This document shows, piece after piece, positions 43,650 to 54,370 of a DNA stretch of 64,000 nucleotides. The translations under genes were made by a program, and so were the position numbers. The stretch is taken from positions 722,744 through 786,743 of the forward strand of contig NZ_NXGA01000001.1 in the NCBI RefSeq assembly GCF_002802965.1. Direction: 5' to 3'. Within the stretch, counting starts at the first letter, position 1; each line of letters begins with the position of its first letter. This DNA is from Sporolactobacillus pectinivorans. Lineage in GTDB: Bacteria; Bacillota; Bacilli; Bacillales; Sporolactobacillaceae. The notes below the pieces were generated by a model that saw nothing but the letters and a program-made list of their open reading frames with translations, searched no databases and was not told where the DNA came from.

Positions 43650-44099
43650 TCAAAATCTTTTCATCAGAATCACGCCGGCAAGCATACAGACGACACCGAT
43701 CAGTTTCGGTAGATTGAACTCATGGATGGGGACGCCAAACCATCCAAACTCGTCAATGCAGATAGCCATGATCATCTGGCCGCACAGAGTCGTGACCACA
43801 GTGAGAGCGGCACCCAGCTTGGGCAGCAGCAGAATATTGCTTGTTAAATAGCAGACACCGAGAATCCCGCCGCCGATCCATACCCACCACGGATTAACAC
43901 GAAAAGCCGCGGCTGCAAAGGTCAGACGGTGATCGATTGACAAAGTAAGCACAAGCAGTGTCAGCGTTCCGATAAAAAAAGAGATCAGAGAGGAAAGGAA
44001 GGGCGAACCCACTTTTCGCCCTAACTTTGAGTTGATCGAGGTCTGAACCGGGATGCTCGTGCCGGCAATCAGACCGCTAATCAGAAAAAGCAGAATCAT
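43650..44099 (-). CDS. DUF606/YdcZ transporter-like protein (first of pair)
   Basis: A 149-residue member of the same family, with ISGLIAGTSIPVQTSINSKLGRKVGSPFLSSL and TVVTTLCGQMIMAICIDEFGWFGVPIHE. GAGGGG lies 7 bases before the ATG at 44099; a longer start at 44114 lies in the ribosome site. It precedes its paralogue in a two-gene operon. Pairs of this family usually have opposite orientation in the membrane; I cannot verify that here. Confidence 0.85.
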   Translation of the reverse strand: MILLFLISGLIAGTSIPVQTSINSKLGRKVGSPFLSSLISFFIGTLTLLVLTLSIDHRLTFAAAAFRVNPWWVWIGGGILGVCYLTSNILLLPKLGAALTVVTTLCGQMIMAICIDEFGWFGVPIHEFNLPKLIGVVCMLAGVILMKRF

Positions 44100-44602
44100 A
44101 ATAAAACCCCTCAAATAATGAATTAACGTCTTTAGTATAAGAGAACTTCAGCAAAAAGTGTAAGAAAATGGCTTCCAGCCATGAAAATAATTTTCTGAAC
44201 ATGGCCGGTTGTCAGCAAAAATAATTTTAAGTCTTCCGGATTGGTATGAGAAAATATCTTCAATCTCTCTAAATGCGGGCTGCCGGCCATAAATCATGGT
44301 CTGTACGTTTGATTCACTTGTTCTGCACCCGCCTCAAGCGGCAGCAAATAAAAAGATCCGGCTGATCAATCACCTAGCCCCCGGTCATTAAAATTTCGAA
44401 TCCGCAGGTACGTGAAGATCCAGCCGGTAAACTGCAAGGCTCGGCTGTTAAATATCCAAATTGTCTGGCGAGTCCTAAGAAATTTATGAATCAGACTGGA
44501 GCCCGGATTGAATGAGGGACCGCAGGAGGAGAATACGATCAAGGATGCGGCAGGTGGACTTCCCCTTTTCAGGATCATATTCAGATCTGGGCATGGCCGG
44601 GC
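44100..44602. other. Gene-free region between the DUF606 pair and pbpG
   Basis: About 500 bases; no reliable gene, no strong promoter and no clear pbpG terminator. B. subtilis carries speE-speB near pbpG; no trace of them is evident here. Confidence 0.45.
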
Positions 44603-46645
44603 TTATTGCCACCAATGGAACAGGCGGTAAAAAAAGCCTTTATTGTCTTTTTTCTTCGAACTACCGGCTTTCTTCTCCGTCCCTTTGCAATAGTCCGTAG
44701 GTTGCGTGCCCTTTACAAAATAGGTTGGGCGTCCGGGACAGCCGTTGCCCGCCAGCAGGCCGGTTTTCGGATCAACGCTGACGCTGATCACGCCATCGGG
44801 CGGGCGAAATTGATTTTCCGGCGCGCCGTCAAGTGCGGATTCCATGAAATGGGACCAGATGTCTTTGGCATATCCGGAATCAGGATAAGTACTGATCGTC
44901 TCCCCTTTATCATACCCGACCCAGACTGCGGTGACGAGGTCGGGGGTGAATCCGGCCATCCAGCTATCGGTTGGCGTCGAGCCGGTTTTGGCAGCAATTT
45001 TATGAGTCAGCTGGTTGGCAATCGGAGCACCTGTGACCTGGGTGTAACCGTCGAGCCTTTTGTCAAAAATGCCAGTCATCATTTGGGAAAGGACGAAAGA
45101 GGTTCCGCGGCTCAGGACCTGCTTTTTAACGGGTTTCCAGTCATAAAGCACATGCCCTGCCCGGTCCGTGATCTTAGTAATAAAATCGGGCTGGATCCTT
45201 TCTCCTTCATTAGCCAGAGTAGCATATCCCCGCGCCATTTCAAGGACGCTGACCGGTTCCGATCCGAGTGCAAGTGAAGGAATCGGAGAAAGCGGGCTTG
45301 TGATGCCGGCTGCCCTCGCCGCATTTACAAGCTTGTCCATGCCAATCGCCAGATGTGTTTTGACGGCGAAAATATTGTCAGAAAGCGCGAGCGCCTGCTC
45401 CATCGTGATCGGTCCATTAGCATAATAGCCGCCGAAATTATTCGGTGCATAGGTTTTTTTACCGTCATCGAACGTGAAAACGGTCGGTATACTTTTGAGC
45501 CGCGTGGCTGGTGTAAAACCGTTGCTCAGAGCGGCATAGTAAAGAAAGGGTTTGAATGCGGAACCTGGCGCACGCTTTGCTGAAATAGCACGGTTATACG
45601 CGCTGCTCTGGTAATCACGCCCGCCGACCATCGCGACTACGCCACCGTTTTTCGGGTCCAGTGCGACTAAAGCGGTCTGGATTTTCGAGTTTCCGGGAAT
45701 GGTTTTCTTTACCCAGTATTCAGCGGCTTGCTGTGACTTCACGTTTAGCGTTGTGTAGACTCTCAACCCGCCTGACTCCAGTTCTTTTGTGCTGAAATGC
45801 AGGCTGCCGGACAGCTCTTGCCGGACAGCATCCTGAAAATAAGGCGCGGTCTGCTGTGGTACGTTTTCCTGATGTGAAAATTCAAGCGGTTCCCGATAGG
45901 CCGCTTCGGCCCGGCTTTTTGTCAAGAAACCGCTCGCGACCATTGTATCCAGCACTATACGCTGCCTTTTTTTTGCCTGATCGTAGTGCAGAAGCGGTGA
46001 ATAGAGGCTCGGACCGTTTGGAATACCGGCAAGCATGCTGGATTCTGCCAATGACAGATCAGCCGCATTTTTATTAAAATAAGTCTTTGCCGCGGCTTCA
46101 ATGCCGTATGCGCCGTGACCATAGTAAATGGTATTCAGGTAACCTTCAAGGATGTCTTTCTTTGACTCGTTCATTTCAAGACGGATCGTGTAGAACACTT
46201 CGGTAGCCTTGCGCAGCCAGGTTTTGTTATTGGTCAGAAACAAATTTTTCGCATACTGCATCGTAATCGTGCTCGCGCCCTGCGCCTTGGACATACTGTG
46301 CAAATCGGTAATCGCCGAACCTGCAATGCGGCGGAGATCAAAACCATGATGCTGGAAAAAGTGCCGGTCTTCAATCGCAAGTGTAGCCAGTTTAATTGAC
46401 GGGGCCATCCGGTTGATCGCAACCCACTGCTTGTTGTTTGTATCCCATTTACCAATCTGTTTTCCGGTACTATCATAGAAAATTGCCGGCTGTGTATCTG
46501 GTATATCCATCGGCCCGGCGAGTTTGGCCGCAAGGAAAATCATGACCAGGGAAAGGAGAAGTGCGGCGGGAATGAATGAACCCAGCCGCACGGACCAGAA
46601 CGCAAATCCTTTTCTTCTTTCTCGGAATGGCTTGCCTAAGCGCAT
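44603..46645 (-). CDS. pbpG: Penicillin-binding protein 2D, class A
   Basis: A 680-residue bifunctional peptidoglycan synthase. One membrane anchor (residues 17-42), a glycosyltransferase 51 domain with the glutamate in LAIEDRHFFQHHGFDLRRIAGSA and GASTITMQYAKNLFL, then a transpeptidase domain with SxxK in PGSAFKPF, SxN in ALSDNIFA and KTG in AAKTGSTPTDSWMAG. PbpG of B. subtilis is made in the forespore for germ-cell-wall synthesis and has almost the same length. The frame opens at 46786, but GGGGGG 8 bases before the ATG at 46645 fixes the start. The position next to ywhD/ywiB supports the name. Confidence 0.92.
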   Translation of the reverse strand: MRLGKPFRERRKGFAFWSVRLGSFIPAALLLSLVMIFLAAKLAGPMDIPDTQPAIFYDSTGKQIGKWDTNNKQWVAINRMAPSIKLATLAIEDRHFFQHHGFDLRRIAGSAITDLHSMSKAQGASTITMQYAKNLFLTNNKTWLRKATEVFYTIRLEMNESKKDILEGYLNTIYYGHGAYGIEAAAKTYFNKNAADLSLAESSMLAGIPNGPSLYSPLLHYDQAKKRQRIVLDTMVASGFLTKSRAEAAYREPLEFSHQENVPQQTAPYFQDAVRQELSGSLHFSTKELESGGLRVYTTLNVKSQQAAEYWVKKTIPGNSKIQTALVALDPKNGGVVAMVGGRDYQSSAYNRAISAKRAPGSAFKPFLYYAALSNGFTPATRLKSIPTVFTFDDGKKTYAPNNFGGYYANGPITMEQALALSDNIFAVKTHLAIGMDKLVNAARAAGITSPLSPIPSLALGSEPVSVLEMARGYATLANEGERIQPDFITKITDRAGHVLYDWKPVKKQVLSRGTSFVLSQMMTGIFDKRLDGYTQVTGAPIANQLTHKIAAKTGSTPTDSWMAGFTPDLVTAVWVGYDKGETISTYPDSGYAKDIWSHFMESALDGAPENQFRPPDGVISVSVDPKTGLLAGNGCPGRPTYFVKGTQPTDYCKGTEKKAGSSKKKDNKGFFYRLFHWWQ

Positions 46646-46988
46646 GATCAAAGCCCCCCAAATTTTTAAAGAACGAACCTGAGTGTCCGGACATTTTCTA
46701 GTGCAAGACAAGTCTGTAACGGAAAAATAGGATAGCTGACACATAATGCTGATAGTTGTCACTGAATTCCGATATATGACAAACAAGTTCTAATAAATTT
46801 ATAAATCCATCGGTGCCGGATGCTGACATCGCGACAAGAGGATCGCTGAAAGATAACTCTTTCTCACATTATGTTTCAATAGAAAGGGATCTAAACATGA
46901 ACGTGGAGGCTAATCTTCGCTTTTTCAGTCAATGATAGAAATAAATCAATAGAAAAATCGAATTTTGAAGAAAAAAGGCTTTTGAGCC

Positions 46989-47017
46989 TTGCCCGATGCC
47001 GGACATTATTTTATAGT
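46989..47017 (+). promoter_or_regulatory. Promoter of ywiB-argS
   Basis: TTGCCC (46989-46994), a 17-base spacer and TATAGT (47012-47017), 54 bases before the ywiB start in the divergent region with pbpG. Confidence 0.65.
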
Positions 47018-47070
47018 ATTATAAGTATGGAAAATTGCGCCGAATCGGACGGTGGACTGGAGGCGGATCC

Positions 47071-47520
47071 GTGAAAACACGTGAAATTTGTCTTGTTTTT
47101 ACGAGTCGAACTGTAGATGACGGTCTGCCGGAAGCGGGCAGCCAGACACGGTCTGTGCTTCAGGGCCGGCTGGCCGAGGGTGCCGGCGGGCTTTATCTAT
47201 TTTTTACAGATAAGATCGAGGGGACAGGGGAAGCCGATTATATTGTGAAAATCGGGAGCGATGAGGCTCTGCTCCGACGCTCCGGTACGTTGCCATTGAG
47301 ACAGCCGCTGTTTCTTGGAAAGCCTGCTTCCGGGAGCTGCGAATTGCCGCTTGGTGCTGTTCCGACCGAAGCAAGGGCAAAAAAAATCGAGGCCGTCTGG
47401 GACAGCGACAATGGGACAGGGGCGGCAAATCTTGTTTACGAGTTAAAACTTCAGGGCCAGTATGCCGGAACATTCGATCTGAATTTCCGTTATTCGGACC
47501 TGAAGCATGGGAAAAACTGA
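47071..47520 (+). CDS. ywiB: YwiB-family protein (DUF1934)
   Basis: A 149-residue soluble beta-barrel (calycin-like) protein of the DUF1934 family, unknown function. Visible are YIVKIGSDEALLRRSGTLPL and the terminal LKLQGQYAGTFDLNFRY strands. The frame extends to 47035, but GGAGG seven bases before the GTG at 47071 defines the start, MKTREICLVFTSRT. It precedes argS by 76 bases, as in B. subtilis, and probably shares its transcript. Confidence 0.88.
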   Translation: MKTREICLVFTSRTVDDGLPEAGSQTRSVLQGRLAEGAGGLYLFFTDKIEGTGEADYIVKIGSDEALLRRSGTLPLRQPLFLGKPASGSCELPLGAVPTEARAKKIEAVWDSDNGTGAANLVYELKLQGQYAGTFDLNFRYSDLKHGKN

Positions 47521-47596
47521 GAAACTAAGCCTGTTTTCAATAGACAGCTCCACGTGATAAAAAAGCAGTTTTGAAGGTATTTTTGGAGGTTAAAAG

Positions 47597-49267
47597 ATGA
47601 CGATTGTCGAACAAGTTAAGCAGCAGTTGAAGGAAGAAATTAAGGCAGCTGTAATCCGGGCGGGTCTGGCGGAACCGGAACAGGTCCCGGATGTCGTGCT
47701 TGAAGCACCTAAGGAAAAAACACACGGCGATTTCGCAGCGAATATGGCGATGCAGCTGGCGCGAATTGCGAAAAAAGCACCACGTAAAATTGCCGAAGAA
47801 CTGGTCGCCCATTTTGATAAGAAAAAAGGACACATTCGCGAAATCGAAATTGCAGGACCGGGTTTCATCAACTTTTTTCTGGATAATCAGTATCTGACGG
47901 ATCTAATCCCGGCAATTCTCGAAGCCGGCGGCACTTATGGTTCTTCGGAAAGTGGCGCGGGGAAAAAAGTCCTGGTTGAATTCGTTTCCGCTAATCCTAC
48001 GGGCAGTCTGCATCTCGGCCATGCACGTGGCGCGGCAGTCGGTGACACGCTCTGCAAATTGCTGAATAAGGCAGGCTATCAGGCGAGTGCGGAATATTAT
48101 ATTAATGATGGTGGCAATCAAATCACTAATCTGGCGATTTCGCTGGAAGCCCGCTACCGTCAGGAGCTGGGAGAAGAAGCGGAAATTCCGGAAGACGGCT
48201 ATCACGGTAAAGACATCATCGAGCTTGCCCGACAGATTGTAGCGCAGTATGGTGACAAGCTTGTCAGCAAGCCGAAAGAAGAGCGGCTGCGCTTCTTTCG
48301 CAACTTTGGAGTTGAGCACCTGATGCGCGGCATCAAGAGGGATCTTGCCGATTTCCATGTCACGTTTGATCGATGGTATTCGGAACTTTCTCTTTATGAA
48401 ACCCACAAGGTCACGGAGGTGCTGGATCTTTTAAAAGGGAAAGGCGAAACCTTCGAAAAGGATAGCGCCCTTTGGCTGAAAACGTCGCAATACGGCGATG
48501 ATAAGGATCGCGTACTTGTCAAAACGGACGGATCGTACACCTACTTCACACCGGATATTTCTTACCATAAAGATAAATTTGACCGTGGCTTCGACCAGCT
48601 GATCGATGTGCTCGGGGCTGATCACCACGGTTACGTGCCAAGAATGAAGGCGGCGATGCAGGCACTCGGCTATAATCCCGATCACCTGACTGTGCAGATT
48701 ATCCAGCTGGTGAATCTGATTAAGGACGGGGAGAAAGTCAAAATGAGCAAACGGACCGGGAAGGCGGTCACGATGCGGGAACTGATGGAAGACGTTGGTG
48801 TCGATGCAGCCCGTTACTTCTTCGCAATGCGCAGTTCCGACAGCCATCTGGACTTTGACCTTGATCTGGCCATTTCCCATTCAAACGAGAATCCGGTTTT
48901 CTATGTTCAGTATGCGTACGCGCGTATTACGAGCATGTTGAAAAAAGCGGAAGATTTTGATCCGGATAAAACAGCTGTACCGGACTTGGACCTGCTTTCC
49001 GGTGAGAAAGAGATTAATCTACTGAAAAAGCTCGGCAATTTTCCGGCCGTTGTTGCCGACAGTGCAGAAAAGCTGGCGATTCAGCACATTCCATCTTATC
49101 TGTTCGACCTGGCGTCGAGCCTGCACAGCTTTTACAATGCGGAAAAAGTGCTTGACGAGAGCAATGTACCACTCAGCAAAGCCCGTGTTGCACTGATGAA
49201 AGCCGTCCGGATCACGCTGAAGAATGGCATGGATCTGATTGGTGTCGACGCACCGGAAAAAATGTAA
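47597..49267 (+). CDS. argS: Arginyl-tRNA synthetase
   Basis: ArgRS charges tRNA-Arg. The 556-residue class I synthetase has an N-terminal tRNA-binding Add1 domain (1-110), the HIGH-type motif [15 protein letters not shown] (about 125-139), the KMSK-type motif [12 protein letters not shown] (about 382) and a C-terminal DALR anticodon domain from 440 ([15 protein letters not shown]). GGAGG lies 7 bases before the ATG. No T-box precedes it, in keeping with many Bacillales argS genes. A terminator follows. Confidence 0.97.
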   Translation: MTIVEQVKQQLKEEIKAAVIRAGLAEPEQVPDVVLEAPKEKTHGDFAANMAMQLARIAKKAPRKIAEELVAHFDKKKGHIREIEIAGPGFINFFLDNQYLTDLIPAILEAGGTYGSSESGAGKKVLVEFVSANPTGSLHLGHARGAAVGDTLCKLLNKAGYQASAEYYINDGGNQITNLAISLEARYRQELGEEAEIPEDGYHGKDIIELARQIVAQYGDKLVSKPKEERLRFFRNFGVEHLMRGIKRDLADFHVTFDRWYSELSLYETHKVTEVLDLLKGKGETFEKDSALWLKTSQYGDDKDRVLVKTDGSYTYFTPDISYHKDKFDRGFDQLIDVLGADHHGYVPRMKAAMQALGYNPDHLTVQIIQLVNLIKDGEKVKMSKRTGKAVTMRELMEDVGVDAARYFFAMRSSDSHLDFDLDLAISHSNENPVFYVQYAYARITSMLKKAEDFDPDKTAVPDLDLLSGEKEINLLKKLGNFPAVVADSAEKLAIQHIPSYLFDLASSLHSFYNAEKVLDESNVPLSKARVALMKAVRITLKNGMDLIGVDAPEKM

Positions 49268-49355
49268 TCATAAAGTCTGAAAATGGACAAGGATGAAGAA
49301 ACTTCTTGCTTTTTTCGGACTTTTCGAATGCCCTCTTAATAAAGAATAGGATTAT

Positions 49356-49384
49356 AGCAGCTCCAGTACGGGGCTGCTTTTTAT
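49356..49384. terminator. argS terminator (convergent with cls)
   Basis: AGCAGCTCC / GGGGCTGCT stem with a short AGTAC loop and T5 tail. A weaker hairpin AAAGTC...GACTTT lies just upstream (49272-49325). Confidence 0.82.
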
Positions 49385-50598
49385 TACAAAAAAGGACTGA
49401 ACCAGCCGGAACAAAAAGTTTTCAGTTTTTCAAGGGGAGAGCGTCCGGCAATTTTTTTCTCATCCACGAGTACTGAGTCTTCCCGAATTTCTTTATTCAA
49501 CTGTTCGAGCACTTGGCGGATCAAATCTTTGTCGACGAAAAAACTGCACAGTTCATCATTCCAGAAAAAGCTGCGCCGATCAAAATTAGCGGTGCCAAGG
49601 TAGCAGAGAATCCGATCGACAACAAAAACTTTGGAATGGTAGAAGCCCTGGTAAAAATGAAACAGCCGTGCCCCTTTTTCTACAAGCGGCTGGAGATAAA
49701 TGAAGGAAGCCGGTTTGACCAGGGGATGGTCTTTTTTCATAGGTAGCAGGATTGTCAGCTGGACGCCATTCTCAAGCCTGTCGAGCAGGACATTCATCAG
49801 CTTCCGGCTTGGGATGAAATAGGGCGATCCGATGACGATGGATGATTGCGCGGCTTGAAGTTTTTCGGCAAAGAGAGCTTCAATTTGTTTGCCACTGGAT
49901 CCGATCAAAGTCAGGCGGGAGGCCCCTTTTTCAAGAGGAGGGAAAAATTCCGGGCGGTTCAGAATTTCCTCCCCGGTGGCCAGCTTCCAGTCTTTCAAAA
50001 AAAGATACTGCAGTTCGGCAACGCTTTCCCCCTCAACTTTGAGATGGTTATCATGCCACGGTCCTATTTCAGGTTTATTGCCGATATAGTCGCGGCTGAC
50101 GTTGAAACCACCGAAATAGCCGGTTTTTCCGTCGATGACGGCGATTTTTCGGTGATTGCGCCGGTTCATATAATAAAAAGTGAAAGGGAAGCCCACCTTG
50201 CCCGAAAAAGCAACCTGCACACCTGCCTGCAAAAGCTCTGCTCGCTTCTTCCTCATATTGCCTGCACCCAATGAATCAAGCAGCAGACGCACGTCGACAC
50301 CTTCAGCAGCTTTTTTTTTCAGCAATTCAAGCCATTTATTGCCAACCTGATCGGCTTCGAAAATAAAAAAAGACAGATGGACGTGGCTTTTTGCGTCCTT
50401 GATTGTCTTACTCATATCGTTGAAAAGCTCACGTCCGTCAGTAAAATAGCGGAGCCGGTTCAGCCCGTCTGCTGGCTTGTATTCGGGGAGCCCGGGGTGT
50501 TTCATTTTGATGCCGGTGAAAATGTCGAGCAGGACACTGGCGATCAGCAGAACGGCAACAAATACAGAGATGAGAATAATGGTAAGCAGCAGCTGCAT
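49384..50598 (-). CDS. Cardiolipin synthase, phospholipase D family
   Basis: A 404-residue membrane enzyme joining phosphatidylglycerols. One N-terminal membrane helix (residues 3-27) precedes two HKD motifs: HRKIAVIDGKTGYFGGFN (about 155) and HSKVFVVDRILCYLGTANFDRRSF (about 325). It has a single clear membrane anchor, as in YwjE-type ClsB of B. subtilis, which lies in the same arc between argS and rpoE. The ATG at 50598 follows AAGGGG. Its start and the rpoE start are divergent. Confidence 0.9.
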   Translation of the reverse strand: MQLLLTIILISVFVAVLLIASVLLDIFTGIKMKHPGLPEYKPADGLNRLRYFTDGRELFNDMSKTIKDAKSHVHLSFFIFEADQVGNKWLELLKKKAAEGVDVRLLLDSLGAGNMRKKRAELLQAGVQVAFSGKVGFPFTFYYMNRRNHRKIAVIDGKTGYFGGFNVSRDYIGNKPEIGPWHDNHLKVEGESVAELQYLFLKDWKLATGEEILNRPEFFPPLEKGASRLTLIGSSGKQIEALFAEKLQAAQSSIVIGSPYFIPSRKLMNVLLDRLENGVQLTILLPMKKDHPLVKPASFIYLQPLVEKGARLFHFYQGFYHSKVFVVDRILCYLGTANFDRRSFFWNDELCSFFVDKDLIRQVLEQLNKEIREDSVLVDEKKIAGRSPLEKLKTFCSGWFSPFL

Positions 50599-51037
50599 GA
50601 AAACAAAGCCCCTTCTGTCTCGTGATATTTAACTACGTTCATTAATTCATCCTTTTAAAAAAGAAGAAGAAGTTCATACCATCTTTTTTTCGGATACTTC
50701 CTTTAATATATCCTAATTTTGCGGATGTATCGACCAAACGTGTGCGGTTGTTCGAATTCCAAATCTCTTACCAGCACAGCAGTACCGGAGTGAACGTTTT
50801 TCCGCACGAGAGAAAATCGCTCTGATTTTTTTGCCGGGAGACTTGATTTTGGTATGAGAACCGATTATTGTATTCATTGTATAACCTATAATGAGTCGGG
50901 ATGTGTCTCCTTTTTAACGCTTTGTGCGGGTGATACCTGTTGAAGGCCGGTTAGAAGCTGCCGGCGTGTTCTCTGGACACAAGGTGAACGGGCTTGCTCA
51001 TTAAAAGGGTCACTGATGAAAGGAAAGGGTGTTACCA
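50599..51037. other. Divergent promoter region and rpoE leader
   Basis: About 440 bases, no gene. A TATAAT (50886-50891) may start the rpoE transcript. The leader can form GCCGG-N9-CCGGC (near 50951-50970). GTGTCTCC (50901) and GGACAC (50977) can also pair. Confidence 0.45.
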
Positions 51038-51505
51038 TTGACAGAACACGTAATGGAAAAGTCGAAAGTGAATCAATTGTATGATATATTGCTGAACAGC
51101 AAAGAACAGACAGATTTTTACGCGCTGGCAGATCAGGTCTTTAAGGAAGGAGAAATCGAAGCTGATAATGGGGAAACCCTTGCACGCCTGTACACGACAC
51201 TGTCTCTTGACGGCCGCTTTCTGAATGTCGGGCATAACCTCTGGGCACTGCGTAATTGGTACCCGCTGGATCAGCGCGAGGATGACATTGCCAAAACGCT
51301 TGGCGATGCCCAGCATGACAAGAACAAGATTGCTGAAGATGGCTTTGATGATTATGATGATTCGGACGAAGACATTGATGACGACGAAACTGAAAACGAC
51401 GATAATATCACTGACGGCTCTGATGAAGACGACTATGATGATGAAGACGATGACGATGTACAGCGGATCAGAAGAAGCGCCGGGATGGATGACGACGAGG
51501 AATAA
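51038..51505 (+). CDS. rpoE: RNA polymerase delta subunit
   Basis: RpoE binds core RNA polymerase and speeds recycling by displacing nucleic acid. The N-terminal HARE-type winged helix covers residues 1-80 (VNQLYDILLNSKEQTDFYALADQVF, LYTTLSLDGRFLNVGHNLWALRNWYP) and the C-terminus (105-155) is a nearly pure Asp/Glu tail mimicking nucleic acid. TTG at 51038 lies 8 bases after GGAAAGGG. The N-terminus is shorter than in B. subtilis but the globular domain is whole. It precedes pyrG as in all Bacillales, with a strong terminator between. Confidence 0.92.
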   Translation: MTEHVMEKSKVNQLYDILLNSKEQTDFYALADQVFKEGEIEADNGETLARLYTTLSLDGRFLNVGHNLWALRNWYPLDQREDDIAKTLGDAQHDKNKIAEDGFDDYDDSDEDIDDDETENDDNITDGSDEDDYDDEDDDDVQRIRRSAGMDDDEE

Positions 51506-51631
51506 AAAATGGCAGGCGGCATAGCCAGACTCTTTTCAATGTCTGCCATCAGGGTGAAAAAAGTTTCCTTGATTCGAATCATTAAGTCTGTTAGAATTGC
51601 AAAGGGCACAATAGAATCGTTATTAAGAACC

Positions 51632-51677
51632 AAAAGCGAGCCCTCCGGTAAAGGAGCGGTTTCGCTTTTATTTTTTT
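51632..51677 (+). terminator. rpoE terminator
   Basis: AAAAGCGA / TCGCTTTT outer stem with inner CTCC/GGAG, followed by ATTTTTTT. Confidence 0.88.
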
Positions 51678-51690
51678 ATGCTATAAAAAA

Positions 51691-51775
51691 AAGTATAAAA
51701 TTTTAGCGGATTATAGTATAAGCGCAACTAAGGCTCAGCCTGCACTAGAGGCTTGGCTTTGCCAAGTTTTCTTTA
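51691..51775 (+). repeat. Two-hairpin dispersed repeat, copy 2
   Basis: A near copy of 29630-29714, here between rpoE and pyrG. It folds AGCCT-GCACTAG-AGGCT, then CTTGGC-TTT-GCCAAG, followed by TTTTCTTT. The second hairpin has different paired bases from copy 1. Because it is 90 bases before the pyrG start, it might act as a leader attenuator or simply be an inserted repeat. Confidence 0.65.
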
Positions 51776-51862
51776 CAGAAATCGTGTGGAGCGATCAAAA
51801 AAGTATCTGGTGAAGGGCTTTGCATGGCTTATTTGTATTTTCGCGATAAGGGGGAAACGTGA

Positions 51863-53464
<1,602 letters not shown>

Positions 53465-53477
53465 TTAAGTCCAATAA

Positions 53478-53528
53478 GAGGACTGTCTTTCAAACCTGGA
53501 CAACAGGCTGAGGAGACGGTCTTTTTTG
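53478..53528 (+). terminator. pyrG terminator
   Basis: GACTGTCT and AGACGGTC arms (one G-U pair) flank a 24-base region and are followed by T6. Confidence 0.75.
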
Positions 53529-53602
53529 CACCACAATTTTATGATCACCGATTTGACAGCTCTTTAAATGTTCAATGTGTTTCATAGATTCGAATTGAAA
53601 AT

Positions 53603-53632
53603 GAAGGAAAGGCATTCCAATATGTCGAAATT
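53603..53632 (+). promoter_or_regulatory. Sigma-H-type promoter with 0A box, spo0F
   Basis: GAAGGAAAG (53603-53611), 12 bases, then GTCGAAATT (53624-53632) resemble the sigma-H consensus RnAGGAwWW / RnnGAATww. The -10 overlaps a perfect Spo0A box TGTCGAA (53623-53629). A second weaker TTCGAAT (53589-53595) lies upstream. The B. subtilis spo0F gene is likewise driven by sigma-H and Spo0A. Confidence 0.65.
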
Positions 53633-53706
53633 TATGAAGTGCGGGTTGGTTGTGGAAATCTGAAAAACGGCTGCCACAGCATATCAGTTGAAAGAGGGGA
53701 ACCATG

Positions 53707-54087
53707 ATGGTTGGCAGTGAGGGGAAAGACTCTGTTAAAGTAATGGTTGTGGATGATCAAGCCGGTATTCGGCTGCTGCTTCATGAGATACTGAAAGGCG
53801 AAGGCTACACCGCGCTGCTGGCGGCAAATGGCAGTCAGGCATTGAAAATGATACAAGACCAGGACGTGGCACTTGTCTTGCTTGATATGAAAATCCCTGG
53901 AATGAAGGGAACGGAGATTTTGAAAAAGATGAAGGAACTTAAGGCTGGAATCAAAGTTATGATCATGACGGCGTACAGCAATGAACAGATCGTGCAGGAC
54001 GCAATGAAAAGTGGAGCGATCGCCTGCTTTTCCAAACCGTTTGATATCAGCGAACTGGTGGCGGCGATAAAACGGGCAGTAGAATAG
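53707..54087 (+). CDS. spo0F: Sporulation response regulator Spo0F
   Basis: Spo0F receives phosphate from sporulation kinases and passes it to Spo0B in the phosphorelay. The 126-residue protein is a lone receiver domain: acidic pair VVDDQAGIR, phospho-aspartate in VLLDMKIPGMKG (about 60), MTAYSN, and FSKPFD with the conserved lysine. There is no output domain. Two consecutive ATGs occur (53704, 53707); the second has the better distance to GAGGGG. B. subtilis fbaA and tal normally follow, but here murZ follows after 280 bases. Confidence 0.93.
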   Translation: MVGSEGKDSVKVMVVDDQAGIRLLLHEILKGEGYTALLAANGSQALKMIQDQDVALVLLDMKIPGMKGTEILKKMKELKAGIKVMIMTAYSNEQIVQDAMKSGAIACFSKPFDISELVAAIKRAVE

Positions 54088-54370
54088 CAGCGCCAATCTA
54101 GCGGAACAGAGATCTGTTCGAGCGCTATAAGGATACCGAATGTTTTTTTTATGGTATAATAATTAAAGACAAGCAGTATAGTGATACGTAACTTTTTCGG
54201 ATGTAATATGACTGATGCCTTTCCACTGAATCTGAAATAATTTGCAGAAAATTTTTTGCAGGACATAGGCGGACTTCTTTGTTCATACATATTTAGCTGT
54301 GAAGTCCGGTTCCAGCAGTGCCACAGCCAGGCTGGCGCATGCTCATTTAAGTGACTGAAAAGGAAGTTTT

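Noticed and set aside
44606..45277. 223-codon plus-strand frame inside pbpG
   Set aside because: Antisense to the transpeptidase motifs; not protein-like.
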